DNA of 64,000 nt, taken from contig NZ_JACIEQ010000001.1 in assembly GCF_014196965.1 (NCBI RefSeq), forward strand, positions 434,001 through 498,000, written 5' to 3'. Below the pieces are notes generated by a model. It had not been told where the DNA came from, searched no databases, and was given only the letters and a program-made list of their open reading frames with translations. Below are positions 46,704 through 55,570 of this stretch, piece by piece. Every line of letters begins with the position of its first letter. Position 1 is the first letter of the stretch. The stretch comes from Actibacterium naphthalenivorans (GTDB lineage: Bacteria > Pseudomonadota > Alphaproteobacteria > Rhodobacterales > Rhodobacteraceae). The translations under genes were made by a program, and so were the position numbers.

Positions 46704-47806
46704 GGTTTCGCCCAATAGGCTGCGGTAAAGATGCGGAAGCGGCCATAGAAGGTCTCGCTCAGCAGGATGGCGACAAACACGATCCCCTCCAGCACCACAA
46801 CGGTCGCGTCGGGCAGGTCCATCCGCCGCTGTATCAACCCGCTGGAGGCTTCGAACCCGCCCAGCAGGATCGCCACGGGGATGATCGCCAGCGGGTTGTG
46901 ACGCGCCAGAAAGGCGATCAGGATGCCGGTATAGCCATAGCCCGACACCAAAGAGCCGTTGGCCGAGCCATGCACCGCCGCCACCTCGAAAAACCCGGCG
47001 AGCCCGGCAAAGGCCCCGCCCAGAGCGGTGAACCCGATGATCAGCTTGCCCACCGGCAGGCCCTGCACCTGCGCCGCGCGCACATTGTCACCGGCGATGC
47101 GGGCCGCGAAGCCCAGCGTGGTGCGCTCGATCAGCACCCAGCTTGCGATACAGGCCAGTACCCCGGCGGCAAAGCCCCAGTGCACGTCGATCCCGATCGG
47201 CATCTCACCCACCCGCAGCGCCGGGGGCAGCGGCGTGGTAGAGGGTTTGTTCAGGCTGGTCGGATCACGGAACATGCCCTCGACCCAATGGTTCATCAGC
47301 GCGATGGCGATATAGGCCATCAGCAGCGAGGCGATGGTTTCGTTCACGCCACGCCTGAACCGCAGCGCGCCGACCGCGCCGATCCATGCGCCGCCCACCA
47401 GCATCGCCGCCACCACCATCAGCGCGAAACCGATGACCGACGGCGCACCGGCCAGCCACACGCCGACAACCGCCGCCGCCAGACCGCCCAGCGCGATCGC
47501 GCCCTCGCCGCCGATCACCACCAGCCCCAGCCGCGCGGGCAGCGCCACGCACAGTGCCGCCAGCAACAGCGGCGCCACCCGCGACAGCGTGTTCTGCCAC
47601 GAAAACGAAGAGCTGAACCCCGCCTTGTAGACCAGCGCATAGAAGTCCGCCGGTGACTTTCCGACCGCCACGAGAAACAGGCTGAACACAATCAGGCCGG
47701 TCAGAAGCGCCACCAGCGGAATGACGACAGCCTCGGCCCTCGGCATCAGCACCTGAAGCGCGGATGTTCTAGAGGGCACGGTCGGGGTTGTCGCCAGTTC
47801 GCTCAT
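46700..47806 (-). CDS. BMP-type ABC importer permease 1
   Basis: 368 residues, about ten helices. RLGLVVIGGEGAIALGGLAAAVVG and AGDNVRAAQVQGLPVGKLII match the NupP/YufP-like permease of BMP-dependent importers. It pairs with the permease downstream and the binding protein eight bases upstream. Start ATG at 47806. Confidence 0.9.
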   Translation of the reverse strand: MSELATTPTVPSRTSALQVLMPRAEAVVIPLVALLTGLIVFSLFLVAVGKSPADFYALVYKAGFSSSFSWQNTLSRVAPLLLAALCVALPARLGLVVIGGEGAIALGGLAAAVVGVWLAGAPSVIGFALMVVAAMLVGGAWIGAVGALRFRRGVNETIASLLMAYIAIALMNHWVEGMFRDPTSLNKPSTTPLPPALRVGEMPIGIDVHWGFAAGVLACIASWVLIERTTLGFAARIAGDNVRAAQVQGLPVGKLIIGFTALGGAFAGLAGFFEVAAVHGSANGSLVSGYGYTGILIAFLARHNPLAIIPVAILLGGFEASSGLIQRRMDLPDATVVVLEGIVFVAILLSETFYGRFRIFTAAYWAKP

Positions 47807-47814
47807 CGGACCGC

Positions 47815-48945
47815 TCAGCTCGTCGAGCCGATCACCCCGTCAACGAGGTAATCCATGCTTTCCAGCGCCACATCGGTTTCCACGAAGGACTGGCCCGCCG
47901 TGGCGATGACATTGCCCTTGTTGTCGCTCATCGGGCCATTGATCACCGCATAGCCGCCCGCCATGATCTTGGCCTTGGTCTCTTCGAACTGGGCGCGGGC
48001 GGCATCCGATACGGCGGGGCCAAGCGGGCTCATCTTGATGAAGCCTTCGGCCAGACCGCCGCGTACGAAATTGCCGATTTCGCCGCCGTCCAGTACGGTT
48101 TGCACCATTCCGGTATAAACACCGGCCCAGTTCCATTCCGCGCCCGTCAGATACATGTCGGGGGCCAGCGGGCTCTGGTTGGCGTGATAGCCGCAGATAT
48201 AGGCGCCGCGCCCGGCGGCGGTTTCCATCACCACCTTGGGCCCGTCCACATGGCAGGTGATCACGTCACAGCCCTGATCGGCCAGCGCGTTCGTCGCCTC
48301 GGCCTCTTTGACCGCCAGCGACCATTCTCCGGTGAAGATCACCTGGCAGGTGATGGTCGGGTCAACCTGGCGCGCGCCCAGAAGGAAAGAGTTGATGTTC
48401 AGCAGAACCTGCGGAATGGGCTTGGCCGCGACAAAGCCGATCTTCTTGGTCTTGGTGGCGTGGCCTGCGGTGATACCGTTCAGGAACTGGCCCATGCCGA
48501 TATAGCCGAAGTAGGAGCCGACGTTCATCGGATGCTTGTCGGCCGACCACATGCCGCCCGCGTGCTCGAACCGGACATCGGGGTATTTCACCGCCATCTC
48601 AAGGATATGCGGGTCAAAGTAACCAAAGGACGTGGGGAACAGAAGCGATGCGCCGTCGAAGTTGATCATCGATTGCATGGTGTTCTGCACGTCCACCGTT
48701 TCGGGCACGTTCTCTTCTTCCACCACGGTCACGCCCGACATGGCCTTGACCGCCGCGGCCCCTTCGGCATGCGCCTGGTTATAGCCGAAGTCATCCTTCG
48801 GGCCGACATAGATGAACCCGACCGTCAGATCGCCCGCCGCATGGGCGCGGCTCGCCGGCAAGGCGGCGCCAAGGGCGGCGGCGCCGGCGGCGGTTGCGGT
48901 CGTGGTCAGAAAACGGCGCCTCGAGAGGCTGAGTGTGTTGGACAT
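47815..48945 (-). CDS. BMP-family ABC substrate-binding protein with Tat signal
   Basis: 376 residues. The N-terminus SRRRFLTTTATAAGAAALG (8-26) is a twin-arginine signal with cleavage near AHA (36). TVGFIYVGPKDDFGYNQAH is the start of the BMP/PnrA-like domain, and YFGYIGMGQFLNGITAG lies in the ligand region. The Tat rather than Sec signal suggests that it folds before export. AAGGAGC is placed well before the ATG at 48945; the long upstream frame is non-coding. It is the first gene of the importer-biuret operon. Confidence 0.92.
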   Translation of the reverse strand: MSNTLSLSRRRFLTTTATAAGAAALGAALPASRAHAAGDLTVGFIYVGPKDDFGYNQAHAEGAAAVKAMSGVTVVEEENVPETVDVQNTMQSMINFDGASLLFPTSFGYFDPHILEMAVKYPDVRFEHAGGMWSADKHPMNVGSYFGYIGMGQFLNGITAGHATKTKKIGFVAAKPIPQVLLNINSFLLGARQVDPTITCQVIFTGEWSLAVKEAEATNALADQGCDVITCHVDGPKVVMETAAGRGAYICGYHANQSPLAPDMYLTGAEWNWAGVYTGMVQTVLDGGEIGNFVRGGLAEGFIKMSPLGPAVSDAARAQFEETKAKIMAGGYAVINGPMSDNKGNVIATAGQSFVETDVALESMDYLVDGVIGSTS

Positions 48946-49128
48946 GTAAAGCTCCTTCGCGGGCCGCGCGGGTCGGGCGTCTGCTTGCGCGCTCCGGTGC
49001 CCCCGGGGATCGCGGCCAGTTTCCATTCGACAGAATCGACGATAGAGCGGCGAAGTGGTGTTTACTAATGCTAATTTTATCCAATACCGGTGCATTTTGA
49101 GAACCGGCAGCCGTGCCAGAGCCGGCCG
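48946..49128. promoter_or_regulatory. Promoter region of the BMP/biuret operon
   Basis: 183 bases between lysR and the binding-protein gene. The centre (49058-49084) is AT-rich and carries TTACTAATGCTAATTTTA, a possible LysR-bound site and promoter. No gene is present. Confidence 0.4.
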
Positions 49129-50028
49129 TCAGAACGCATGGTCCTGCAACGCCTGCGCCAGTTGCTGCACGAACCGGGCCGAAGCCACCGGCAGCGTCCG
49201 CCCCCGCATCTGCCCCAGCAACAGGTTGCCCGGCGGCACATCCCGCGTGGAAAGCTCCCGCGCCACCAGATCGCCCGCCGCACCCAGGTTCAGCCCGATC
49301 GGAAACTGAAAGCTGATGGCGTTTTCATGCATCACGTAGTGGCGCATGAAATCGAAGGACTCCGCCTCGACGATCGGCGATACCGCGCGCGAGCTTTTGT
49401 GCGTCGCCGCGTCCAGCAACACCCGCACTCCGTATTGCGGGCTGGGCAGCACATGCGGATGATCCAGACAATCGCGCAGCCGCACCACCGGGTCTTTCGC
49501 CAGCGGATGGTCGGGCCGCATCAGCACGTAGATCGGTTGCGACAGCGCCAGGATCACCTCGAAATCCACCAGATGGCTGGGTTCGAACACCAGCGCGATG
49601 TCGCTGCTGAAAGTGCTGAGATCCCGCTCCGCCGCCACGCGATCGCGCACATTGGCGCTGAAGGTGACGCCGGGATGTTCGCTGCGATAGGCGGCGATCT
49701 GGGTCGGCAGGAAATAGGGCATCAGCGCCTGCGAACAGGCGATGGAGACATGGCCGCGCCGCTCTCCCGAAAGATCGGCCACCTGCGATTGCAGCCGCAG
49801 CAGATCGGACTTCTGCGCCCGGATATGCTGAATCAACAGCTCGCCCGCCGGGTTCAGCCGCACCCCGCGCGGCAGGCGTTCGAAGATCTCGGCGCCGAAC
49901 TCCTCTTCGAACCGGTTGATCCGCCGGTTCAGCGCCGAGGCGGTGATGTTCATATCCTCGGCCGCCTTGCGGATCGAGCCCGCGCGCATCACCGCCTCGA
50001 TATAACGAAAGGTCTGCAAATGGCGCAT
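49129..50028 (-). CDS. LysR-family transcriptional regulator
   Basis: 299 residues. The N-terminal winged helix-turn-helix includes AGSIRKAAEDMNITASALNR, followed by a substrate-binding domain from about residue 88. It lies directly upstream of the BMP/biuret operon on the same strand and is divergent from atzF. It is therefore the probable regulator of both, with a ureide or nitrogen signal as ligand. GGAGAG precedes the ATG at 50028. The frame is open further upstream but runs into the atzF promoter. Confidence 0.88.
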   Translation of the reverse strand: MRHLQTFRYIEAVMRAGSIRKAAEDMNITASALNRRINRFEEEFGAEIFERLPRGVRLNPAGELLIQHIRAQKSDLLRLQSQVADLSGERRGHVSIACSQALMPYFLPTQIAAYRSEHPGVTFSANVRDRVAAERDLSTFSSDIALVFEPSHLVDFEVILALSQPIYVLMRPDHPLAKDPVVRLRDCLDHPHVLPSPQYGVRVLLDAATHKSSRAVSPIVEAESFDFMRHYVMHENAISFQFPIGLNLGAAGDLVARELSTRDVPPGNLLLGQMRGRTLPVASARFVQQLAQALQDHAF

Positions 50029-50140
50029 CGGCACGCTCTCCGGTTCATTTTTTGCATCGGTTTTGTGAATTAATAGCAATTGCATTGTCAACGGCAACCG
50101 CAGACCTTCGGGCCAGAGCGTTCTGTTGAAGGAAGATCCG
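50029..50140. promoter_or_regulatory. Divergent lysR-atzF promoter region
   Basis: 112 bases with a compact AT-rich core (50045-50092) containing TAGCAATTGCATTG, which includes the palindrome GCAATTGC. It is a typical position for a LysR operator acting on both genes. Confidence 0.5.
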
Positions 50141-51931
50141 TTGAAATCCCTGCCATTCACCCTGCCCGCGCTGAAAGCCGCATATGCCGCCGGAACACGC
50201 CCCGAGGATGTCGTGGCCGAGGTTTACGCCCGGATACGCGCGGTCGATGATCCCGGCATCTTCATCCACCTGGCGGAAGAGGAGGAGGTCCGCGCCGCCG
50301 CCCGCGGGCTGGGCGCGTATGACCCCGCGTTGCCGCTCTGGGGCGTTCCTTTCGCGGTCAAGGACAATATCGACGCGGCCGGAATGCCGACAACGGCGGC
50401 CTGCCCCGCCTTCGCCTATGAGGCCGGGGAAGACGCGTTCATCCTGGCGCAACTGCGCGCGGCGGGCGCGATCCTGATCGGCAAGACCAACCTCGATCAG
50501 TTCGCGACCGGGCTTGTCGGCGTCCGTTCGCCCTATACACCGCCGAAAAACGCGGTTGACCCGGCCATGGCGCCCGGCGGTTCGTCTTCGGGCTCGGCGG
50601 TGGTGGTGGGCCACGGCATCGTCGCCTTCGCGCTTGGCACCGACACAGCGGGATCGGGCCGCGTGCCGGCGGCGCTGAACAACATCGTCGGGCTGAAGCC
50701 GACGCTGGGCGCGTTTTCGGCCTCGGGCGTGGTGCCTGCCTGCCGCAGCATCGAAACCGTTTCGGTCTTCGCCCTGACGGTCGAGGATGCCTATGAGGTG
50801 TTCCGCGTGGCCGCGGTGTACGACCCGGCCGATGCCTATGCCCGCCCTGTCGCCGCGCCCCCGCCGGGGCCGACGCCGCCGCATGCGGTTATCGGCATCC
50901 CCACGCCCGGCAGCATCCGTTTCTTCGGCGACCAGGTGCAGCAGGCATCGTTCAACGATGCGGTGGAGATTCTGCGCGGCGCCGGCGCCACGGTGAAAGA
51001 GGTGGATTTCGCCCCGCTCTACGCGGTGGCCGAGATGCTGTATGACGGCGCCTGGGTGGCCGAACGCTATACCGTGATCGAGGATCTGCTGAAAACCGAT
51101 CCCGAGGCGATCCTGCCGGTCACGCGGCAGATCATCACCCACGCCGAGAGCCTGACCGCCGCCGATGCGTTTCGCGGCATGTACCGGCTGAAAGAGCTGA
51201 TCCGGCAGGCCGAACCGCTGCTGGCGGGGATCGACGCGCTCTGCGTGCCGACGATGCCCACCTTCGTCAGCGTCGCCGATCTGCAAGCGGACCCGATCAC
51301 GCCCAATTCGCGCTCGGGCACCTATACCAATTTCGTCAACCTGATGGATATGTGCGGGCTGGCGGTTCCTACCCCGCCCCGCAGCGATGGCAGGCCGGGC
51401 GGCGTGACCCTGCTGGCCCGCGCCGGGCAGGATGGCTATCTTGCCGCGCTCGCGGCCCCGCTGGAGGCTGCGGGCACGCGCACGCTGGGCGCCACCGACT
51501 GGCCGGTGCCCGCGCGCGCCGAAGCTGTGCCCGCCGCCGCGCCGGATGAAATCGCGCTGGCGGTATGCGGGGCGCATATGTCGGGCCTGCCGCTGAACAA
51601 GGAGCTGACCGGGCGCGGCGCACGGTTTCTGAAAACCACACGCTCCAGCCCCGATTACCGCTTCTACGCGCTGGCCGGCGGCCCGCCGGCGCGGCCCGGC
51701 ATGGTGCGCTGCGCCGATGGCGAAGGAGCGGCCATCGCGATGGAGGTCTGGGCCCTGCCCCTTTCGGAATTCGGCGGGTTCATGGCGGGCATTCCCGCCC
51801 CGCTGGGCATCGGCACCGTGCGGCTGGAGGATGGCAGCACCGTCAAGGGCTTTGTGTGCGAGGCGATCGGCACCGAAGGCGCCCAAGACATCACCGGAAT
51901 CGCCGACTGGCGCGCCTTTCTCGGCCGTTAG
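50141..51931 (+). CDS. atzF: Allophanate hydrolase
   Basis: 596 residues, the usual size of AtzF. The amidase-signature domain has Lys74, Ser148 (GGSSSGS) and Ser172 (TDTAGSGR), the Ser-Ser-Lys triad. The C-terminal domain (about 460-596) with GAHMSGLPLNKEL and TRSSPDYRFYAL is the second AtzF domain that finishes conversion to ammonia and carbon dioxide. The start is TTG 50141 with AAGGAAG upstream; TTG 50126 is less likely. No biotin-dependent urea carboxylase lies nearby, so its allophanate should come from biuret. Confidence 0.92.
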   Translation: MKSLPFTLPALKAAYAAGTRPEDVVAEVYARIRAVDDPGIFIHLAEEEEVRAAARGLGAYDPALPLWGVPFAVKDNIDAAGMPTTAACPAFAYEAGEDAFILAQLRAAGAILIGKTNLDQFATGLVGVRSPYTPPKNAVDPAMAPGGSSSGSAVVVGHGIVAFALGTDTAGSGRVPAALNNIVGLKPTLGAFSASGVVPACRSIETVSVFALTVEDAYEVFRVAAVYDPADAYARPVAAPPPGPTPPHAVIGIPTPGSIRFFGDQVQQASFNDAVEILRGAGATVKEVDFAPLYAVAEMLYDGAWVAERYTVIEDLLKTDPEAILPVTRQIITHAESLTAADAFRGMYRLKELIRQAEPLLAGIDALCVPTMPTFVSVADLQADPITPNSRSGTYTNFVNLMDMCGLAVPTPPRSDGRPGGVTLLARAGQDGYLAALAAPLEAAGTRTLGATDWPVPARAEAVPAAAPDEIALAVCGAHMSGLPLNKELTGRGARFLKTTRSSPDYRFYALAGGPPARPGMVRCADGEGAAIAMEVWALPLSEFGGFMAGIPAPLGIGTVRLEDGSTVKGFVCEAIGTEGAQDITGIADWRAFLGR

Positions 51932-51943
51932 GCCGGCACGCGA

Positions 51944-53278
51944 TCACGAGGCGCGCACCAGCCCCGCTTCGGCCTTGCGCCTGCGGTCGTAAGACGACGG
52001 AATGCCCAGCGCCTCGCGGTATTTGGTGACCGTGCGGCGCGCCAGCTTGGTGCCGGCCGACTGGGCGCGCTTGGCGATGGCGGTATCGCTGAGCGGGCGG
52101 GCCGGATCTTCCGCCGCCACGATGGTGCGCACCAGCGAAAGAACCGCGTCCTGCGACAGGTCCTGTTGCCCTGCCCCGGAGGGAAAGGCCCGGCAGAAAA
52201 AGGTTTTCAGCGGAAAGGCACCGCGCGGCGTGTCGATCATCCGGCCCGAGGTGGCGCGGCTGATCGTACTGGCGTGAAGGCCCAGATCGCCCGCGATATC
52301 CTCCAGCGACAGGGGGTTCAGATGCCCCGGCCCGTGTTCGAGAAACCCCGTCTGGCGGCGCACGATGGCGGTGGCGGTTTGCAAGAGCGTGGCCTGCCGC
52401 CGCTCCAGCGTATGCACCAGCCAGCGCGCAGAAGACATCGCCTGCGCGGAAAAGGCGCGCGCCTCGCTGTTGCCAGCGGCGGCCGACAGCGCATCGGCCG
52501 ACACCGCGACCGAGGGCAGGTGCGACCGGTTCAGCTCCACCTCCCAGCCCAGCGGGCCTTTGCGCGCGGTCAGATCGGGCGGAAACACCGGCGGCCGGTC
52601 CGCGGTGAAGGCCTGGCCCGGCTTGGGGTCGAAGCCGCGGATCACGGCCAGAATCTCGCCGATATCCTCGGGCTCGCAATCGCAAATCCCGGCCAGCGTC
52701 GTCAGCTCGCCGGCGGCCAGCAGCGGCAGGTTGTCGAGAACGGCGGCCAGTTCCCATGTCAGCACGTCACGCTCGCGCGCCTGAAGGCGCAGGCACTCGG
52801 CCAGAGAGCGCGCGAAAAGCCCCGCAGGCTCGCATTCCTGCAATGCGGACAGAACCGTTTCCGCGAAGGCTACCGTACAGGCGCTGGCCGCGGCGACCTC
52901 TTCGACCGATGCGCCAAGCCAGCCGCTTGGTTCCAGCATATCCAGAAACCCATAGGCGACGCGGCGCTCGGCGGTGCTGGCAAAGCGCAGGTCGATCTGC
53001 CGGCCCACATGCGCATAAAGGCTCTCGGGCGCGGCGGCCAGCGCGGCGACCGGATCCCACTCTTCCGATGCGGCCTGGGTCGGGCCCTGGGCCAGCGGGC
53101 GCGCGGCGGGGGCCACGCCTTCGGGCAGGCGCACGTCAAGGCAGGGGTTTTCCAGCGCCTCGGCGGCCAGATAGGCCGACAGGTCCTGATTGCTCATCTG
53201 CAGAATCCGGATGGAATTCTGCATGCGCCGGGTCATCGCCAGGCTGGTTTTCTGACTGAGTGACTGTATCAGTTCCAT
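51944..53278 (-). CDS. rpoN: RNA polymerase sigma-54 factor, nif-linked copy
   Basis: 444 residues. The Gln-rich region I starts SLSQKTSLAMTRRMQNSIRILQ. The core-binding region is followed by a DNA-binding part ending in the RpoN box ARRTVTKYRE (413-422); the common form has Ala in place of the second Thr. It is shorter than typical RpoN (about 480-500) mainly in region II. Its place at the 3' end of the nif-fix-mod-bfr run suggests a sigma-54 dedicated to nif transcription with NifA, as known in Rhodobacter. Confidence 0.9.
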   Translation of the reverse strand: MELIQSLSQKTSLAMTRRMQNSIRILQMSNQDLSAYLAAEALENPCLDVRLPEGVAPAARPLAQGPTQAASEEWDPVAALAAAPESLYAHVGRQIDLRFASTAERRVAYGFLDMLEPSGWLGASVEEVAAASACTVAFAETVLSALQECEPAGLFARSLAECLRLQARERDVLTWELAAVLDNLPLLAAGELTTLAGICDCEPEDIGEILAVIRGFDPKPGQAFTADRPPVFPPDLTARKGPLGWEVELNRSHLPSVAVSADALSAAAGNSEARAFSAQAMSSARWLVHTLERRQATLLQTATAIVRRQTGFLEHGPGHLNPLSLEDIAGDLGLHASTISRATSGRMIDTPRGAFPLKTFFCRAFPSGAGQQDLSQDAVLSLVRTIVAAEDPARPLSDTAIAKRAQSAGTKLARRTVTKYREALGIPSSYDRRRKAEAGLVRAS

Positions 53279-53394
53279 GAGGCCAGCCTATCACACCCGC
53301 CCGCGCCGCGCAGGTCAAGACGCGCGGTTTGCCGCATCCGCCCCGAAGAATTCCGCCCTTTCGCCGCAGAAATCGCCCGCTGCATCACACCTGC

Positions 53395-53883
53395 TCAATC
53401 CTCGCCCGCATCTGCGGCAACCGCGTTCAGCTGCCCGTATTTCTGTTCGCCGAGATCGCCGAGCAATGAAAGCTGGGTCTCGAGAAAATCGATATGCCCT
53501 TCTTCATCCGCCAGCAGCCCCTCGAACAGCGCCATCGACACATAATCGCCCTGATCCCGGCAAATGCCACGCGCCTCTTTATAGAGCGCGCGGGCGGAAT
53601 ATTCGGCCTCCAGATCGCATTCGAGCGTTTCCTTCACCGTCTGCCCGATCCGCAGCGGATCCAGCACCTGAAGGTTCGGGAAACCCTCGAGGAAAATGAT
53701 CCGCTCGATCAGCTTGTCCGCATGTTCCATCTCTTCGATGGATTCCGCGCGCGATTTGGCGGCCAGCCTGGCATAGCCCCAATCCTGCTGCAGGCGGAAA
53801 TGCAGCCAGTACTGGCTGACCGCCGTCAACTCGTGCCGCAGCGATTTGTTGAGATAGTCGATAACCTTTTCATCACCCTTCAT
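53395..53883 (-). CDS. bfr: Bacterioferritin
   Basis: 162 residues. All ferroxidase ligands are in place: Glu18, Glu51, His54, Glu94, Glu127 and His130. Met52, the haem ligand, is present, so this is a haem-binding Bfr. It stores iron as a mineral core. Cotranscription with bfd, modABC and nif/fix genes suggests iron buffering for nitrogenase assembly. Confidence 0.94.
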   Translation of the reverse strand: MKGDEKVIDYLNKSLRHELTAVSQYWLHFRLQQDWGYARLAAKSRAESIEEMEHADKLIERIIFLEGFPNLQVLDPLRIGQTVKETLECDLEAEYSARALYKEARGICRDQGDYVSMALFEGLLADEEGHIDFLETQLSLLGDLGEQKYGQLNAVAADAGED

Positions 53884-53909
53884 GCGGGATCTCCTTCAGG
53901 ACGTCTGTT

Positions 53910-54128
53910 TCATGGGCGTGGCGGGGGTGTGTCGGGGCGGTGGCGCCGAACCTCTTCGGCGATTTTCTCGTTCACCAACGTGGCGCAGCGGGCGCATTGC
54001 ATCCGCAGGCCGAGGCGGTGAAAGGCGCGGCCCGGCGTCACGATCATCTGCGGGTCTTCCGCCAGAAGCGCGCGAACGGTGGCCGAAAGCTGATCGCGCG
54101 TCATGACGGTGCAGGAACAGATGATCAT
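53910..54128 (-). CDS. bfd: Bacterioferritin-associated ferredoxin
   Basis: 72 residues. Cys4, Cys6, Cys45 and Cys48 (CxC and CxxC) bind the [2Fe-2S] cluster of Bfd. Bfd reduces the Bfr core so that iron can be released. It is 26 bases upstream of bfr and follows modC. A basic, Pro-rich tail (RRHRPDTPPPRP) extends the protein beyond the usual 64 residues. Confidence 0.9.
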   Translation of the reverse strand: MIICSCTVMTRDQLSATVRALLAEDPQMIVTPGRAFHRLGLRMQCARCATLVNEKIAEEVRRHRPDTPPPRP

Positions 54129-54167
54129 GCAGGCCCCCCGCGCCCGGCTGTGGTGGTGGTGCGCCCC

Positions 54168-54872
54168 TCAGACGGCCCATCGCGGCCGCCCCCCTGCGGG
54201 CTGCAGCCCGCGCGGGCCGAAGCGGGGCGCCGGGCTGGCGGAAATATCGGCGATGCGGCCACGGTCCAGCGTGATGACCGTTTGCGCCAGGCGGCGGATC
54301 TCTTCCGGGGCGTGCGAGATATAGATCATCGGCGTGCCGGTCCGGTCATGTACACGCTCCAGCAGGCACAGCACCTCTTCGCGCCGGGCCGGGTCGAGCG
54401 CCGAAAGCGGCTCGTCCAGAAGCAGCAGGCGCGGTTCGGCCATCAGCGCCCGGCCGATCGCCACCCGCTGGCGTTCGCCGCCGGAAAGAGAGGCTGGCCG
54501 GCGCTCCATCAGCGGCGCAAGCTCCAGCACCTCTGTCAGTTCGGCAAGCAGATCGGGCGCGCCGGCGCGGGCACCATAGGTCAGGTTGCGCCGCACCGAC
54601 ATATGCGGAAACAGCAGCCCGTCCTGAAACACGATGCCGATGCCGCGCCGGGCGGGCCGCAGGTTCACCCGGCGCCGCGTATCCAGCAGCGTGGTGCCGC
54701 GCACGGCGATCCGCCCCTCATCGGGCACCGCATGCCCGGCAAGGCAGGAAAACAGCGTGCTCTTGCCCGAACCGGAGGGGCCCATCAGCCCCAGGATGCC
54801 CGAAAACGGCAGCGAGAAGGCCACATCCAGTGTGAACGCACCCTGCGATTTTTCCAGCTTCAGTTCGATCAT
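54168..54872 (-). CDS. modC: Molybdate ABC transporter ATPase, short form
   Basis: 234 residues. GPSGSGKST is Walker A, LSGGERQRVAIGRAL the signature and LLLLDEPLSALD Walker B. The order modA-modB-modC confirms the role in molybdate uptake for nitrogenase cofactor. The usual C-terminal MOP/TOBE domain (bringing ModC to about 350 residues) is missing; a short Pro/Gly-rich tail replaces it. The start at 54872 overlaps the modB stop (ATGA). Confidence 0.88.
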   Translation of the reverse strand: MIELKLEKSQGAFTLDVAFSLPFSGILGLMGPSGSGKSTLFSCLAGHAVPDEGRIAVRGTTLLDTRRRVNLRPARRGIGIVFQDGLLFPHMSVRRNLTYGARAGAPDLLAELTEVLELAPLMERRPASLSGGERQRVAIGRALMAEPRLLLLDEPLSALDPARREEVLCLLERVHDRTGTPMIYISHAPEEIRRLAQTVITLDRGRIADISASPAPRFGPRGLQPAGGRPRWAV

Positions 54873-55570
54873 CTCGCCGCCTCCCATGTCATGCGCCGCG
54901 ACACCAGTTCCGACCCGATCAGCGCCATCCCGGCCAGCGCCAGCGACAACGCGCAAAGCCGTGCCGCCGCCGCATCGCCGCCCGGGCTTTGCGTGACTGA
55001 AAACAGCGCCAGCGGCAGGGTTTGCGTCTTGCCCGGAATGTTGGCGGCCAGGGTGATGGTCGCGCCGAATTCACCCACCGCGCGGGCAAAGCCCAGGGTC
55101 AGCCCCGTCAGGATACCCGGCGACATCAGCGGCAGGGTCACGGTCAGAAACACCCGCAGCTCGCCCGCGCCCAGGCTGCGCGCCGCCGCTTCGAACCGGT
55201 GATCCATGCTTTCGGCCGATTGCCGGATCGCCCGCACCAGCAGCGGAAAAGAGACGACGGCGCAGGCGATGACCACGGCCTGGGTCGAAAACGCCAGCCG
55301 CACCCCGAAAAGCGCGTGCAGCGGCGCCCCGATCACCCCTTCGCGGCCCAGCAGGACAAGCAGAAGATAACCGATCACCACCGGGGGCAGCACCAGCGGC
55401 AGGTGCACCACCGCGTTCAGCAGCCAGTGGCCGGGAAAGCGCCGGCGGGCCAGAAGCCAGCCCAGCCCGATCGCCAGAGGCAGCGACCACAGCACCGCCA
55501 GTGTCGCCGAGCGCAGGCTGAGCGTCAGCGCCTGCCATTCCATCACCGAAAGGCCCAGCGGCGGGGTCAT
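54869..55570 (-). CDS. modB: Molybdate ABC transporter permease
   Basis: 233 residues with five to six helices. The EAA loop EAAARSLGAGELRVFLTVTLPL and LPLVLPPVVIGYLLLVLLG identify ModB. FARAVGEFGATITLAANIPG is the conserved segment facing ModC. Start and stop overlap modA and modC by four bases each, giving a tightly coupled modABC. Confidence 0.92.
   Translation of the reverse strand: MTPPLGLSVMEWQALTLSLRSATLAVLWSLPLAIGLGWLLARRRFPGHWLLNAVVHLPLVLPPVVIGYLLLVLLGREGVIGAPLHALFGVRLAFSTQAVVIACAVVSFPLLVRAIRQSAESMDHRFEAAARSLGAGELRVFLTVTLPLMSPGILTGLTLGFARAVGEFGATITLAANIPGKTQTLPLALFSVTQSPGGDAAAARLCALSLALAGMALIGSELVSRRMTWEAAR

Noticed and set aside
50045-51886. 613-codon open frame opposite atzF
   Set aside because: Antisense to a complete AtzF with all catalytic residues; composition typical of a shadow frame.
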